64,000 bases of DNA from Bdellovibrionales bacterium (GTDB lineage: Bacteria > Bdellovibrionota > Bdellovibrionia > Bdellovibrionales > UBA1609): positions 1,798,001 to 1,862,000 of the forward strand of contig JADJNU010000001.1 of NCBI GenBank assembly GCA_016714165.1. Reading direction: 5' to 3'. Position 1 is the stretch's first letter. Each line of letters begins with the position of its first letter. The notes beneath the pieces are model-generated. The model made no database searches, was not told where the DNA came from, and saw only the letters and a list, made by a program, of their open reading frames with translations. Below are positions 53,964 through 63,763 of the stretch, piece after piece. The position numbers were made by a program, and so were the translations under genes.

Positions 53964-56522
53964 GTGGAGAATAAGTCCTACGAAGTTTTCGGAAAGTACA
54001 TCCTCCTCGAAAAGCTTGCTGCTGGCGGCATGGCCGAGGTGTTTCTTTCACGAGCTCCCGGGACGAGTGGTATTGGAAAATTTGTCGCCATAAAGCGAAT
54101 TCTTCCCCAGTTTTACGATACTCAAGAATTTATTGATATGTTTAGAGATGAGGCAAAAATCGCCATTAACCTATCTCATAGCAATGTTGTCAGCATTTAT
54201 GAATTTGGAGTTGAAAAGAATCAATTTTATCTTGTTATGGACTATGTGGAGGGACGAAACCTTCGCCAAATTCTTAACAAAATGAAAAAGTCCAACAGCA
54301 CTTTTTCGATCGATCAGATTATTTATATCTGCAAAGAGGTAGCTGGCGGCTTGGATCATGCCCACCGTTGCCACGATGGAACGACCGGGAAGCCTCTCAA
54401 CATCACTCACCGAGACATGAGCCCACAAAACATCATGATCAGTTATGAGGGAGAGGTAAAGATCGTTGATTTTGGTATCGCTAAAGCCGAAAGCCAACTG
54501 GAAACAACTCGAGCCGGTACACTCAAGGGAAAATTCGGCTACATGAGTCCAGAACAGGCCGAGGGACAGCCGGTTGATTTGCGAACTGATATTTTCTCAT
54601 TGGGAACTTGTCTCTGGGAACTCTTGGCCAATGATCGATTATTTATCGCCAACAACGAAATCAATACCCTCCGAAAGATTCGCGAGTGTCAGATACCTAG
54701 CTTGCGCAAAATCAACCCAAATATTCATGCAGAATTGGAGAGAGTCGTTCAGAAAGCTCTGGCACGGGACCGCAATCTCCGGTATCAAACGGCTGCGGCT
54801 ATGCACAGGGATCTCAGTCGCTATCTCAATCGCCAGTTTCCTGATTTTTCTCCCCACGATTTTTCAGTATTTGTTAAAACTCTCTTTTCAGATGAAATTA
54901 TCGAAGCGCGGAAACATCTGATTGAATATTCGAAAGTGAGCTTTGATTCACTTGGCGTTCAAAGCGAGGAGCGTGAGAGTTCTGGTCAAAGAACAGTCAC
55001 TGGACCTGGCCCGACTTCACAGTCCTCCGGCAGCGGCGCCAGACTGCAGAGTCTGCCGGCCCCTGAAGGTGCTGTGCCTGTTATAAAAGGAGAAGTCACC
55101 TCCACAGATACGCAATCGCGAGGAAGCAATTCTACCGCAGATGACCGAAACACCCTGTCTGATTCAAATCTATCGATGAATACAATTGAACATGAGGCAA
55201 TTACTGGTTCTATTCGAATGAAAGAAACTACATCCGTTGCAACAGCTCAACCAGCCTCTGCTAATAAGGAAATTTTAGCAAAACAAAAATTAAGTCAAAA
55301 CCTAAGGGCCATCGTCGACAAGGCCACAGAATCAGAAGTGATAGAACCGAAATCCCGACAAAATAGCAAGATATCCCCAGCCTATCAATCAATCAAGTTG
55401 AAGGGAGGAATAAATGCACAAGAGCCAGTCTACCAGAAACGTCCTCCCTTTTCTAACGATCGGAATCCATCTAAGTCATTAGAGCGATACAACGAGGGCG
55501 AGGACAACTCGATCTCCAACCCAGATGATGAAGCGATTGCCAGTGCCGTGAAGCTTCAGCAACAAATGAATCAAACCAATCAAGATAGTGGTTCACCCGA
55601 CAATTTCATCCAAAACCCAAATACGATGGAACCCACTATAGATGAAAATCAACTTGTCCTCCAGAATCGATCAGCCCCCAATTCAAGGTACACCGCAAAC
55701 GCCGACCTCGAGGAATCTAGTCCTGGTCGCAAGCTTTTAAATATAGTTACAGTCAGTTTGTTGGCGCTCTTCATTTACGCGTTTGCCGCCAAGTTTTACA
55801 CTGCCCAAATGGCCCCTCTCATCAGAATTATGGATCCCCATTTAGGAGTTCTCCATTCTGCTATAGGAATTGATCGCCGACAGACATCCATTTCGAGCAA
55901 AGAGCCCCTGAAAGATCCAAGGGCGAAGGCTCCGAATCAGGTGAGCGAAATTGTCAACGAGCCGGTGGGTCCACCTATAGCTCCGGATCTCTCAACAGAC
56001 CCCTCCGGCATCAATGCTGATTCAAACTTGGAAAACCAAGCTTCTGTGCCAAGTGATCTCTTAATTACGAGTACTCCGTCGGGAGCCGAAATTTACCTCA
56101 ATGGAACAGGTCTAGGAAAGGTTACCCCAAGCAAAATCAAAGTCCCGAGCAATGAAAAATTCATGATCACTCTTAAGCGAGGAGGATACATTGACTATGA
56201 GAGGAAGGATCTCCTCAAATCCGAGGTTGGCATTAAGTTCGCAGCCACGCTTCAAAAAGCATTGGTAGGATACTTAAATATCGATGTGATACCTCCACGT
56301 GCAGCAAAAATATACATTAATGGACAAAAGCTTTCGGGAGAAATGCTTCCCATTTTTAACTATGCAGTCCCAGCAGAAACGTGGATTGTCGTTCGTGCTG
56401 AAGAACCCGTTGGATCGCTCGTGGCAGAAGAAAAAATCTTTCTCTCAAGAGACCAAAAGCGAAGCTTAACACTCTATCTAAAGAAGAAACCACGTGCCAA
56501 ACGACAAGAAAGTACTGAGTGA
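53964..56522 (+). CDS. membrane Ser/Thr protein kinase with PEGA domain
   Basis: About 852 residues from the GTG at 53964; the frame is open from GTG 53919. An N-terminal PknB-type kinase domain (about residues 10-280) has AAGGMAEVFLSRA, FVAIKRIL, catalytic HRDMSPQNIMIS, IVDFGIAKA and GYMSPEQAEG. A long disordered Ser/Gln/Asn-rich linker (about 320-590) follows, then one membrane segment (IVTVSLLALFIYAFAAKFY). The periplasmic C-terminus has PEGA-type repeats (ITSTPSGAEIYLNGTGLG, GYLNIDVIPPRAAKIYING). This layout is common in Myxococcota and Bdellovibrionota. It is divergent from coaE. Confidence 0.88.
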   Translation: MENKSYEVFGKYILLEKLAAGGMAEVFLSRAPGTSGIGKFVAIKRILPQFYDTQEFIDMFRDEAKIAINLSHSNVVSIYEFGVEKNQFYLVMDYVEGRNLRQILNKMKKSNSTFSIDQIIYICKEVAGGLDHAHRCHDGTTGKPLNITHRDMSPQNIMISYEGEVKIVDFGIAKAESQLETTRAGTLKGKFGYMSPEQAEGQPVDLRTDIFSLGTCLWELLANDRLFIANNEINTLRKIRECQIPSLRKINPNIHAELERVVQKALARDRNLRYQTAAAMHRDLSRYLNRQFPDFSPHDFSVFVKTLFSDEIIEARKHLIEYSKVSFDSLGVQSEERESSGQRTVTGPGPTSQSSGSGARLQSLPAPEGAVPVIKGEVTSTDTQSRGSNSTADDRNTLSDSNLSMNTIEHEAITGSIRMKETTSVATAQPASANKEILAKQKLSQNLRAIVDKATESEVIEPKSRQNSKISPAYQSIKLKGGINAQEPVYQKRPPFSNDRNPSKSLERYNEGEDNSISNPDDEAIASAVKLQQQMNQTNQDSGSPDNFIQNPNTMEPTIDENQLVLQNRSAPNSRYTANADLEESSPGRKLLNIVTVSLLALFIYAFAAKFYTAQMAPLIRIMDPHLGVLHSAIGIDRRQTSISSKEPLKDPRAKAPNQVSEIVNEPVGPPIAPDLSTDPSGINADSNLENQASVPSDLLITSTPSGAEIYLNGTGLGKVTPSKIKVPSNEKFMITLKRGGYIDYERKDLLKSEVGIKFAATLQKALVGYLNIDVIPPRAAKIYINGQKLSGEMLPIFNYAVPAETWIVVRAEEPVGSLVAEEKIFLSRDQKRSLTLYLKKKPRAKRQESTE

Positions 56523-56622
56523 GTCTTGCAATCCACACAGTGAACCTCTGTTAACGGAAACCAATTGGATTTTCTGCCTTTTTGCCTTTGCCAATCGAAG
56601 CAACCAACGATAATTCTAAGCA

Positions 56623-58422
56623 ATGAGTCAAACGATAATCCACTTTCTTTTGGATGCACGCAAGCGGCCACCTGAACATACGGCGGTCGCGTTTAAAACA
56701 GGACATTCTTGGATCCGTTGGAGCTGGAGGGACCTTTACCGAGAGGTAGAATCCCTGGCGTGTTTTCTGAGTCTTCGCGGTCTTAGTCAGGGCGATCACA
56801 TAGCCATTCTTTCATCGACAAGAATTGAGTGGTACATCGCAGATTTGGCCATTCTGGGACTAGGTGCCGTTACGGTCCCGTTATATACCTCTACTCACGA
56901 AAATGAAATCCATCTTCTATTGAATCACGCAGAGGTCAAATACCTGCTCTGTGAAAACCAAGAGGCTCTTTCAAAATGGGAAAAAATCAGGGATAAGTGC
57001 CCTGGAGTGAAGGGAGTTATGGTTTTCAGTGAAGGTTCAATAGAGGACACGAGATGGACGGGGTGGCGTGAAGCTATCACTACTGGTCGTCGCTTTTGTC
57101 AAAAGAATCCAGATTTTCTCGAGAATTCAATTCGAAATGTCAAAAGTGAAGACGTTGCCACGATCATTTATACCTCGGGAACAACTGACCATCCAAAGGG
57201 CGTTGTCCTTGCTCATTCCCAAATCATGAGCGAGGTGACTGAACTTTTCTCCCTCATGTCAGTCGATCATCGCGATATTTCACTCACCTTTCTCCCATTT
57301 GCTCACATTTTAGGTCGAGTAGAGAGCTGGGGCTCACTATACTCAGGCTTCACGATGAGTTTTGCGGAAAATTTTGAAACAATTGGAAAAAACATTCAGG
57401 AGATTCGACCCACCATTCTCATTGGAGTTCCGCGAATATTTGAAAAGATCTATTATGGAATTCAAACTCAAATCGAATCAAATCCCCTCCGACATCAGAT
57501 TTTCAAATGGGCGATTAAAACAGGTCATAAATTCAGTCGTTATCGAACAAACAGGTCCAGTCCTCCAATTTTTGATCTGGGCCCGTATCTGATTGCAAAA
57601 AGACTTATTTTTGATCCCCTAAAAAGGAAGCTTGGTGGAAAATTGCGTTTTGCCATATCCGGCGGAGCTCCACTTAACGAGAACATTTCTCGCTTTTTTC
57701 ACTTGGCGGGAATATTAATTCTCGAGGGTTACGGTCTCACCGAAACAACGGCAGCTGTGACGATCAACACTCCTCTTGAATATGAACTCGGCACGGTCGG
57801 CAAGCCATTTGGAGACGTAAAAATAAAGCTAGCAGAAGATGGAGAAATTCTTATCAAATCCAAAAAGGTAATGAAGGAATATTACAGAAATCCTATTGGA
57901 ACAACTGAGGCAAAAACTCATGACGGCTATCTGATAACAGGCGACATCGGCGAATGGACAAATTCGGGATTTTTGCATATAACTGACCGAAAGAAAAATC
58001 TGATCCAGACGTCAGGAGGGAAATATATCAACCCACATCGTCTTGAAACGATTCTCAAAATGAATAGATATATTTCTCATGCACTTATTCACGGCGATCG
58101 AAGAAAATATATTGTTTGCTTAATCACACTTGATTCAAATGCGATTTCCGAATTTATTCTCCAAAAAATGATCCAGATGAAAGACGGAGAACATCCATCG
58201 CAAAATCCACAAGTAATTGAAGCCATCCGCGAGGCAGTTGCTGAGGCAAATTCGGAGCTAGCTAGCTTTGAATCAATCAAGAATTTTGCAATATTGCCCA
58301 AAGACTTCTCTGTAGAAACGGGAGAGCTCACTCCAAGCATGAAGGTACGGCGTGGATTTTGTGATGAGAAATACAAGGACGTGCTAGATAGGCTCTACGG
58401 AATTGATAAGGAAATCCTATGA
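56623..58422 (+). CDS. long-chain acyl-CoA synthetase family protein
   Basis: 599 residues of the AMP-forming adenylate-forming family. Seen: P-loop IIYTSGTTDHPKGVVLAHSQ, then EGYGLTETTAAVTIN, TGDIGEW, HITDRKKNLIQTSGGKYINP. The usual Gly in SGTTGxPKG is Asp189 here. Length and C-terminal layout fit FadD/FACS-type ligases that activate fatty acids with ATP and CoA. It lies alone between the kinase and a convergent barrel gene. Confidence 0.88.
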   Translation: MSQTIIHFLLDARKRPPEHTAVAFKTGHSWIRWSWRDLYREVESLACFLSLRGLSQGDHIAILSSTRIEWYIADLAILGLGAVTVPLYTSTHENEIHLLLNHAEVKYLLCENQEALSKWEKIRDKCPGVKGVMVFSEGSIEDTRWTGWREAITTGRRFCQKNPDFLENSIRNVKSEDVATIIYTSGTTDHPKGVVLAHSQIMSEVTELFSLMSVDHRDISLTFLPFAHILGRVESWGSLYSGFTMSFAENFETIGKNIQEIRPTILIGVPRIFEKIYYGIQTQIESNPLRHQIFKWAIKTGHKFSRYRTNRSSPPIFDLGPYLIAKRLIFDPLKRKLGGKLRFAISGGAPLNENISRFFHLAGILILEGYGLTETTAAVTINTPLEYELGTVGKPFGDVKIKLAEDGEILIKSKKVMKEYYRNPIGTTEAKTHDGYLITGDIGEWTNSGFLHITDRKKNLIQTSGGKYINPHRLETILKMNRYISHALIHGDRRKYIVCLITLDSNAISEFILQKMIQMKDGEHPSQNPQVIEAIREAVAEANSELASFESIKNFAILPKDFSVETGELTPSMKVRRGFCDEKYKDVLDRLYGIDKEIL

Positions 58423-58444
58423 TTTTTTGGATCAAAGAATCTCA

Positions 58445-59251
58445 TTACTTTACAAAGTCAATGTAAAATCGAAATCCAAGGCTGGCAAACAAGCCCGTCA
58501 TGTCGATCTGTCGATTGGATCCATCACCATTCAATAGAGTATCATTTTTACTCGCAACACCTTGAGCTATGGTTGTGGCATTGTTTGACATTTTGAATTT
58601 TGGGACTGGTAAGTAGCGGTATCCCAACTCAGCCGCAACCGTCACCGTGTCCGTCAGCAGTCTTTCGTAGCCAAATCCTGCATGCCCGCTGATTTGATTC
58701 GCAACGGCCTTCTCGGTGAAATCAGTTATCCCACCTAACTCAGATGTACCCGTAGCCGTCATGACAAATTCATTTTCGATTGTAACGGCAGAGAGGCCTG
58801 CGCCGGCAAAGAAAAAGGCTCGCGATTCATTAAAAGAAAGAAGGTCGACTTCAAGTGTTGCGGTTGGCTGCAAGATAAGAACATCACTATGAAGAGAAAA
58901 AAGGTCAACACCGGAAGCGTTTCTTCCAGGGATAGATGCCAGCGGCTTTGTTTGGAGTAATTCTCCACCTATTCGAAATGTTACAAGCCCCTTGAATCGC
59001 AACAAAAATCCAATCTCCCCGGAAAAATTGTATGACACCTCATCCTCGTAGCTAGTCCCGGAACCACCAGCCAAACGAAATGCTTCATCTCCCGCCCTTG
59101 AAGTACCCGCTGTTCCTCTCAGATAAGAGGCAAGGTATTCACTTTGAAGATTGAATACCCTTGCTTGAGCTGCCATTTCCCAAAAAACCAAAAAAGCCAA
59201 AAGTATCAAAAAAGATGATCTAAGAATAAAATGGAAATCTCGATCACTCAT
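58445..59251 (-). CDS. outer-membrane beta-barrel protein
   Basis: 268 residues with a signal peptide (SSFLILLAFLVFWEMAAQA). Alternating strands follow (VSYNFSGEIGFLLRFKG, ATLEVDLLSFNESRAFFFAG, VTVAAELGYRYLPVPKF), with a final strand FASLGFRFYIDF. No specific family seen. It overlaps the AMIN-like gene upstream by eight bases. Confidence 0.72.
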   Translation of the reverse strand: MSDRDFHFILRSSFLILLAFLVFWEMAAQARVFNLQSEYLASYLRGTAGTSRAGDEAFRLAGGSGTSYEDEVSYNFSGEIGFLLRFKGLVTFRIGGELLQTKPLASIPGRNASGVDLFSLHSDVLILQPTATLEVDLLSFNESRAFFFAGAGLSAVTIENEFVMTATGTSELGGITDFTEKAVANQISGHAGFGYERLLTDTVTVAAELGYRYLPVPKFKMSNNATTIAQGVASKNDTLLNGDGSNRQIDMTGLFASLGFRFYIDFVK

Positions 59252-59861
59252 TGAACGATCCTATTTGAAAATTCTTTTGAATGGCACTTCTATCAGGCAA
59301 AGTGCGCCCCTCAGTTTGGACAGTCTCTGGCTTCAAATCCAAAATAATTCGCCCTGGCTCCCTTTTTTTCTGAGGACTAAAAACCTCAACTTTCAAGTCC
59401 CGCTTCATTTTCAAAATAAAAGATGTGGCTTTGTCTTCCGGATCATAAATAACCCGAGCCAATTGAATATAGGGTGATCCAGACAATTTTTTTCGCAGGT
59501 CCTCTTCACTCAGCAAAGAACGTTGAGCCTGCGCCAAATCGACAATAATCTGCTTATTCTTTTTACTGATCTCAATATGAAAATACCCGGGACTCTCACT
59601 GACTGGGGCGCCCAATTCATCTCCAATATCAAATAAAATGCGCTCCATCTGGGTGGTTTTGCCCAGCTTACGATCGACGCCTATTAACGAAAAGCCACGG
59701 CCAGCTTTCCCACCGATAAAAACGCCATCACTGAAATATTGGTGCGTTTTTCTTTCCAAAGCCTTTCTTTCAACCAAAGCATTGGCCGGATTAACAATTG
59801 AAAAGAATCCGAGGTTTGAGAAATAAAGAAATGCAATGAACCACAAAAAATATCTTTCCAT
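59244..59861 (-). CDS. exported AMIN-like protein
   Basis: 205 residues with a signal peptide (FLWFIAFLYFSNLGFFSIVNPANA). The mature part resembles the beta-rich AMIN fold, which binds peptidoglycan or envelope polymers: FHIEISKKNKQIIVDLAQA and TSFILKMKRDLKVEVF, then GRIILDLKPE. The match is by pattern, not certain. It is the first gene of a two-gene unit with the barrel. Confidence 0.6.
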   Translation of the reverse strand: MERYFLWFIAFLYFSNLGFFSIVNPANALVERKALERKTHQYFSDGVFIGGKAGRGFSLIGVDRKLGKTTQMERILFDIGDELGAPVSESPGYFHIEISKKNKQIIVDLAQAQRSLLSEEDLRKKLSGSPYIQLARVIYDPEDKATSFILKMKRDLKVEVFSPQKKREPGRIILDLKPETVQTEGRTLPDRSAIQKNFQIGSFNE

Positions 59862-59946
59862 TTTTACCCCCTGCTCAGCTCATCCAATCACATCACTGGC
59901 CACCTCGGAAGGCAAGGAATTAGGTTCACTTCACTGGACTCAATTG

Positions 59947-61359
59947 CTATAGCTTTGTCACCATTTTTCTCAATCTAGAAAAATCCTCGGATGTCCCCCT
60001 CACTTTGAGTGTGACTCCAGCTTCATCGTAGGACTCGCTCAGAACTCGCATTTTTCCGCGAATCTCGCCAACGACTCCGGCGACAGTGTAGGGCACAAAA
60101 ATGTCCTCATCTGACATATTTGTTTCAAAAAAAGCAATCACCCGATTTCGCAATTTTAAAAGGTCTTCTTGATTTCGAGTTGAAATGAGCACTGCATCGG
60201 GAAACTCCTTGCTAAGCTCCGCAGCCTGCGCCACGCTAATACGATCTCTCTTGTTCAAGACCAGCAAACTTGGCGTATCACCAACTCCGACTTCGGCTAA
60301 CACTTTTCTTGTTACTTCCAACTGAGAACGAAAAGAATTGTCCGCCGCATCAACCACAAAAAGCAAAAGAGAGGCACTGAGTGCCTCATCTAAAGTGGAT
60401 TTAAAAGAAGCAACTAAGTCATGGGGCAGTTTTTTTATAAATCCCACCGTGTCTGACAACAGAATCTTCGGACGACTTTCGGGGTATAAAGGGCGAATTG
60501 TTGTATCCAAGGTGGCAAAAAGCTTGTCAGCAATTAATACTTCACTTCCTGTCATCGCTCGCATCAAAGAAGATTTCCCTGCATTGGTGTAACCCACAAT
60601 TGCAACCGTCAACTCCTTCCCCCTTCGCGCCTGCCTGACTTGATGCTCATTGCCGATTGAAGCTAATTCTGATTTTAGTTCCTTAATGCGATCACGAATC
60701 TTCCTCTTATCCAGTTCCAATTTGCTTTCGCCTGCGCCTTTGCCACCCACTCCACCACCCAAGCGATCCTCGCCACCGCCGGTTTTTCGCAACCGCGGAG
60801 CCACGTACGTGAGTTTTGCAATCTCCACTTGCAGACGGGCAGCCCTCGTACGTGCATGACGACTGAAAATCTCAATGATGACCCCCGTTCGATCAAGAAC
60901 AGGAACACCGACTGCGCTTTCCAAATTTCGCAATTGAGACGGCGAAAGATCCGTGTCAACGACCACAATTTGGGCGGTTCCCATTTCCTGCTCAGAAATC
61001 AGGACTAACTCTCCCTCAACTTTCTCGTCGTTTTCCTTTTCTGCATCTTCTTCTGCATAATCTTCTGAATAATCTTCTTCCCATTTGACCGCCGCTTTAC
61101 TGAGCTTACGCTCAGCCATCATGGTGATTTCGCCCGAACCCCCAGTCCATAGAGCCAGTTCCTTTAATTTTCCTTTGCCAAGAATTGAAGCCGATCGATC
61201 AGATTTCCTCTTTTGTGTGACTTGTCCTATGACCTGGTATCCCAAGGTCGTCACCAAACCCTTGAGTTCACGCATGGAGCCATCAAGATCTTGGACACTG
61301 AGATTTGGCAATTGAATGCCAACTAGAACTGCATTTTTTGTATTTGATTTATCTTGCAT
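59947..61359 (-). CDS. hflX: GTPase HflX
   Basis: 470 residues. HflX N-terminal domain (LKGLVTTLGYQVIGQVTQKR, ILGKGKLKEL) and the linker GVPVLDRTGVIIEIFSRHA with RLQVEIAKLTYVAPRL. The Gly-rich RLGGGVGGKGAGESKLE helix follows, then the GTPase domain: G1 VGYTNAGKSS, G3 LSDTVGFI, G4 LNKRD. HflX binds the 50S ribosomal subunit and rescues stalled ribosomes under stress. An acidic insertion (about residues 92-118, EEDYSEDYAEEDAEKEND) interrupts the N-terminal domain and is unusual for the family. Confidence 0.93.
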   Translation of the reverse strand: MQDKSNTKNAVLVGIQLPNLSVQDLDGSMRELKGLVTTLGYQVIGQVTQKRKSDRSASILGKGKLKELALWTGGSGEITMMAERKLSKAAVKWEEDYSEDYAEEDAEKENDEKVEGELVLISEQEMGTAQIVVVDTDLSPSQLRNLESAVGVPVLDRTGVIIEIFSRHARTRAARLQVEIAKLTYVAPRLRKTGGGEDRLGGGVGGKGAGESKLELDKRKIRDRIKELKSELASIGNEHQVRQARRGKELTVAIVGYTNAGKSSLMRAMTGSEVLIADKLFATLDTTIRPLYPESRPKILLSDTVGFIKKLPHDLVASFKSTLDEALSASLLLFVVDAADNSFRSQLEVTRKVLAEVGVGDTPSLLVLNKRDRISVAQAAELSKEFPDAVLISTRNQEDLLKLRNRVIAFFETNMSDEDIFVPYTVAGVVGEIRGKMRVLSESYDEAGVTLKVRGTSEDFSRLRKMVTKL

Positions 61360-61652
61360 TTGGGCCTTGCCATTCCTTTTGAAGAGTATTCAGGATAGAT
61401 CACTTTGTAACTTAACTCTGATAACACACTGAATTCTTACCTCACTCCATAAAAATGACTATGAACGCGCCACATGTCTTTTTTTCAAATATCAGATTCA
61501 ATCAACAGAACAAACCAATTGTATTCTCAGTAAGGATACCTGTTTGCAAGGCCAAGGTCCTGACCCTAACACGATTCCCTTTACCCGAAGCAGGCAGACT
61601 AAATATTATCATCAAACAGGCTCAATGCAATTCGAATAGGAATTCCTCAGTT

Positions 61653-62834
61653 ATGTGGCAGCTTGGCAGACCTAATACTCTCTGGATTGGAATATTTTTT
61701 TCTGGAATATTCTTTGCTGTCGTGGCCGCTCTGAGCTCAGCAATGGTCAAGTTAAATCGGCAATCTTATTTGAAGGAAATTTCTGAAAATGGAGTTATTA
61801 CTTGGTCCCCGGACAGTATACTTTCGGAGAATGGATATATTTTATATAACTCACCTGGAGGGGAATGCCACCTCATTACAATGGATGGAATTGCACGAGG
61901 CTTGATTCCAGGCACTCTTTGCAGAATATTTTCCGATGGCAGTGTTATTGCCAGGATTACTAATTCAGATGCTCAGGAAGAGATCGTGAAATTCAATGGA
62001 AATTCTGTAGAATGGCGTTTTCAAGCTAGGATAGACCATGACATATCCATTTCGCCTATTGATCACTCGATTTGGGCTAAGGGACTGGACCTAGCTAAAA
62101 GGGAAAATCAAACAATTAAAATAGACTATATCCTGGGACTAAGTCCACAAGGCGAAGAGATTTATCGGTGGAGTTTCGACGAACACCTAGAGGAACTAAC
62201 CGAGTTTTTACGTCCGTGGGGTCCCATACGTCCACCTAACCCCACGGCAAAGGGGAACCCAGACGAAGGATCCCTCAACGTGACGCACGTAAACTCAGTC
62301 CAAATAATTCCACCCAACCATTTGGAGAAGTCGCATCCCCAATTTTCTGCTGGAAATATTCTCGTCACTGAGTATCACAATGGCGTCGCTCTTATTATTG
62401 ATCGAAAGACTCAGAAAATTGTGTGGATCCATAAGGGCGCGGAGCTGGGATTACATTCACCCAGATGGTTGGAAAATGGCCACATTTTGATGTTCATTAA
62501 CCAGCCCATACCAAATGGCAATCGCCGTTCGGCCTCATCGGTAGTTGAGATCGACCCTCTCACACATCAAACTGTTTGGTCCTTTACTGAAAATCCAATT
62601 GGCGCTATGAATTGTGATGTGTTTGGTTCAGCCCAAAGACTAAAGAACGGAAACACACTCATTTCTTACGGTTGTGACCGCAGCTCCATTATCGAGGTGA
62701 CCCCCCAAGGGTCGGTTGTATGGAAATGGCGCACTCTTATTGGGACTGAGAAACTCGATTTACCTTTCCAAATTTATCGGGCCGAGTGGCTACCAAAAGA
62801 GCTTGTTCAGGCCTTTTTCTCAAGCCAGCTGTGA
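61653..62834 (+). CDS. membrane-anchored arylsulfotransferase-like protein
   Basis: 393 residues from the ATG at 61653; an in-frame extension to 61455 lacks domain content. An N-terminal anchor (LWIGIFFSGIFFAVVAALSS) is followed by a beta-propeller of the ASST type: HDISISPIDHSIWAKG, NVTHVNSVQIIPP, NILVTEYHNGVALIIDR, GLHSPRWLENGHILMFIN, VEIDPLTHQTVWSF and RLKNGNTLISYGC. ASST-like proteins include sulfotransferases and non-catalytic propellers. The key His residues are suggested but not certain. Confidence 0.72.
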   Translation: MWQLGRPNTLWIGIFFSGIFFAVVAALSSAMVKLNRQSYLKEISENGVITWSPDSILSENGYILYNSPGGECHLITMDGIARGLIPGTLCRIFSDGSVIARITNSDAQEEIVKFNGNSVEWRFQARIDHDISISPIDHSIWAKGLDLAKRENQTIKIDYILGLSPQGEEIYRWSFDEHLEELTEFLRPWGPIRPPNPTAKGNPDEGSLNVTHVNSVQIIPPNHLEKSHPQFSAGNILVTEYHNGVALIIDRKTQKIVWIHKGAELGLHSPRWLENGHILMFINQPIPNGNRRSASSVVEIDPLTHQTVWSFTENPIGAMNCDVFGSAQRLKNGNTLISYGCDRSSIIEVTPQGSVVWKWRTLIGTEKLDLPFQIYRAEWLPKELVQAFFSSQL

Positions 62835-63096
62835 GCCGCCATCTGGCCTGATTTCATATTCATTTTATCCGGGCCTCGGTTTAAGGAATGAGGCAGCAAT
62901 ACGCCTTCAAATCATTTTAAATCTGGCATTTACTGTCACTCCCCTGTGGCTGACTAACCATTTTTGTCACCACTTTTACTTCCTTTCAAACTCAGATTCC
63001 TTGGGCATCGAAATGACTGGCACTAAACTTGCCTCTCTATTGATCTGAAAAATTGATCTATTTCAAATTGGATATTGTCTTTGGAGTGGTAAAGTT

Positions 63097-63678
63097 ATGA
63101 AAAATCTGTACCTCGTGGGCCTGGGCCTGCTTGCCGTAATGACCTCTTCCTGCACAAAAGATAAGAAGAATTCCGGCAGCACTGTTGTCGCTGTAACTCC
63201 GGCTCCCGTCGTTGGCAATGCTTGTTCGAATTACGCCTACCGGAACGGCTTCTATTATGATGCAAATAACAATGTTGTGACCTGCACAAATGGAGACCCG
63301 AACAGTTGCAGCAACTTTCGATTTGACGCCTCTCGAGGTTTCTACCTGGACACCGCAGGAAATCGAGTCGAATGCAATTTCAACAATCTTTTTAATAACA
63401 ATAACGGAATTTTTCCATATAATACCAATACCGGAAATGGATGCGGCGCTTACAACCAGGGGGTTTTTTATCCGGTTCTCATGGGTGGAACTATTGTCTG
63501 TGTCAACCGTATAACTCTGGAGGCCACTTTTACGCAAGCCTATCTCAACAGCCTCTACTACGGTCGCGCTTGGGCTCCTGGCAACCCCATTCTCGCGAGC
63601 TGCCAGATGGGGACTAGCAACTGCAAATGCAACAGTGTGTTTTGGGGTACCTTACAATGGTGTTGGGCCCAGTTTTAG
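63097..63678 (+). CDS. Cys/Asn-rich lipoprotein
   Basis: 193 residues with lipobox TSSC (Cys19). The mature part is rich in Asn, Tyr, Gly and Cys (ACSNYAYRNGFYYDANNN, NLFNNNNGIFPYNTNTGNG) and ends CKCNSVFWGTLQWCWAQF. Two approximate repeats are visible (YRNGFYYDANNNVVTC and ASRGFYLDTAGNRVEC). I recognise no family; disulfide-stabilised surface lipoprotein is an inference. Confidence 0.7.
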   Translation: MKNLYLVGLGLLAVMTSSCTKDKKNSGSTVVAVTPAPVVGNACSNYAYRNGFYYDANNNVVTCTNGDPNSCSNFRFDASRGFYLDTAGNRVECNFNNLFNNNNGIFPYNTNTGNGCGAYNQGVFYPVLMGGTIVCVNRITLEATFTQAYLNSLYYGRAWAPGNPILASCQMGTSNCKCNSVFWGTLQWCWAQF

Positions 63679-63731
63679 GCCAATTCTAAATCTTATTTTC
63701 ACCCTCAGTCGCCAATCTAGAGTGGCACTTG

Positions 63732-63751
63732 CTCCTTTCTAAATGAAGGAG
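63732..63751 (+). promoter_or_regulatory. hairpin covering a possible Shine-Dalgarno sequence
   Basis: CTCCTT and AAGGAG flank an eight-base loop. The 3' arm is the best ribosome-binding sequence before the M3 peptidase ATG at 63764, though the 12-base spacing is long. If formed, the hairpin would lower translation initiation. Confidence 0.3.
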
Positions 63752-63763
63752 TAGGTTGAGACA

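Noticed and set aside
61455..61652. N-terminal extension of the arylsulfotransferase-like frame
   Set aside because: No domain or signal; the ATG at 61653 places a membrane anchor right at the N-terminus as expected.
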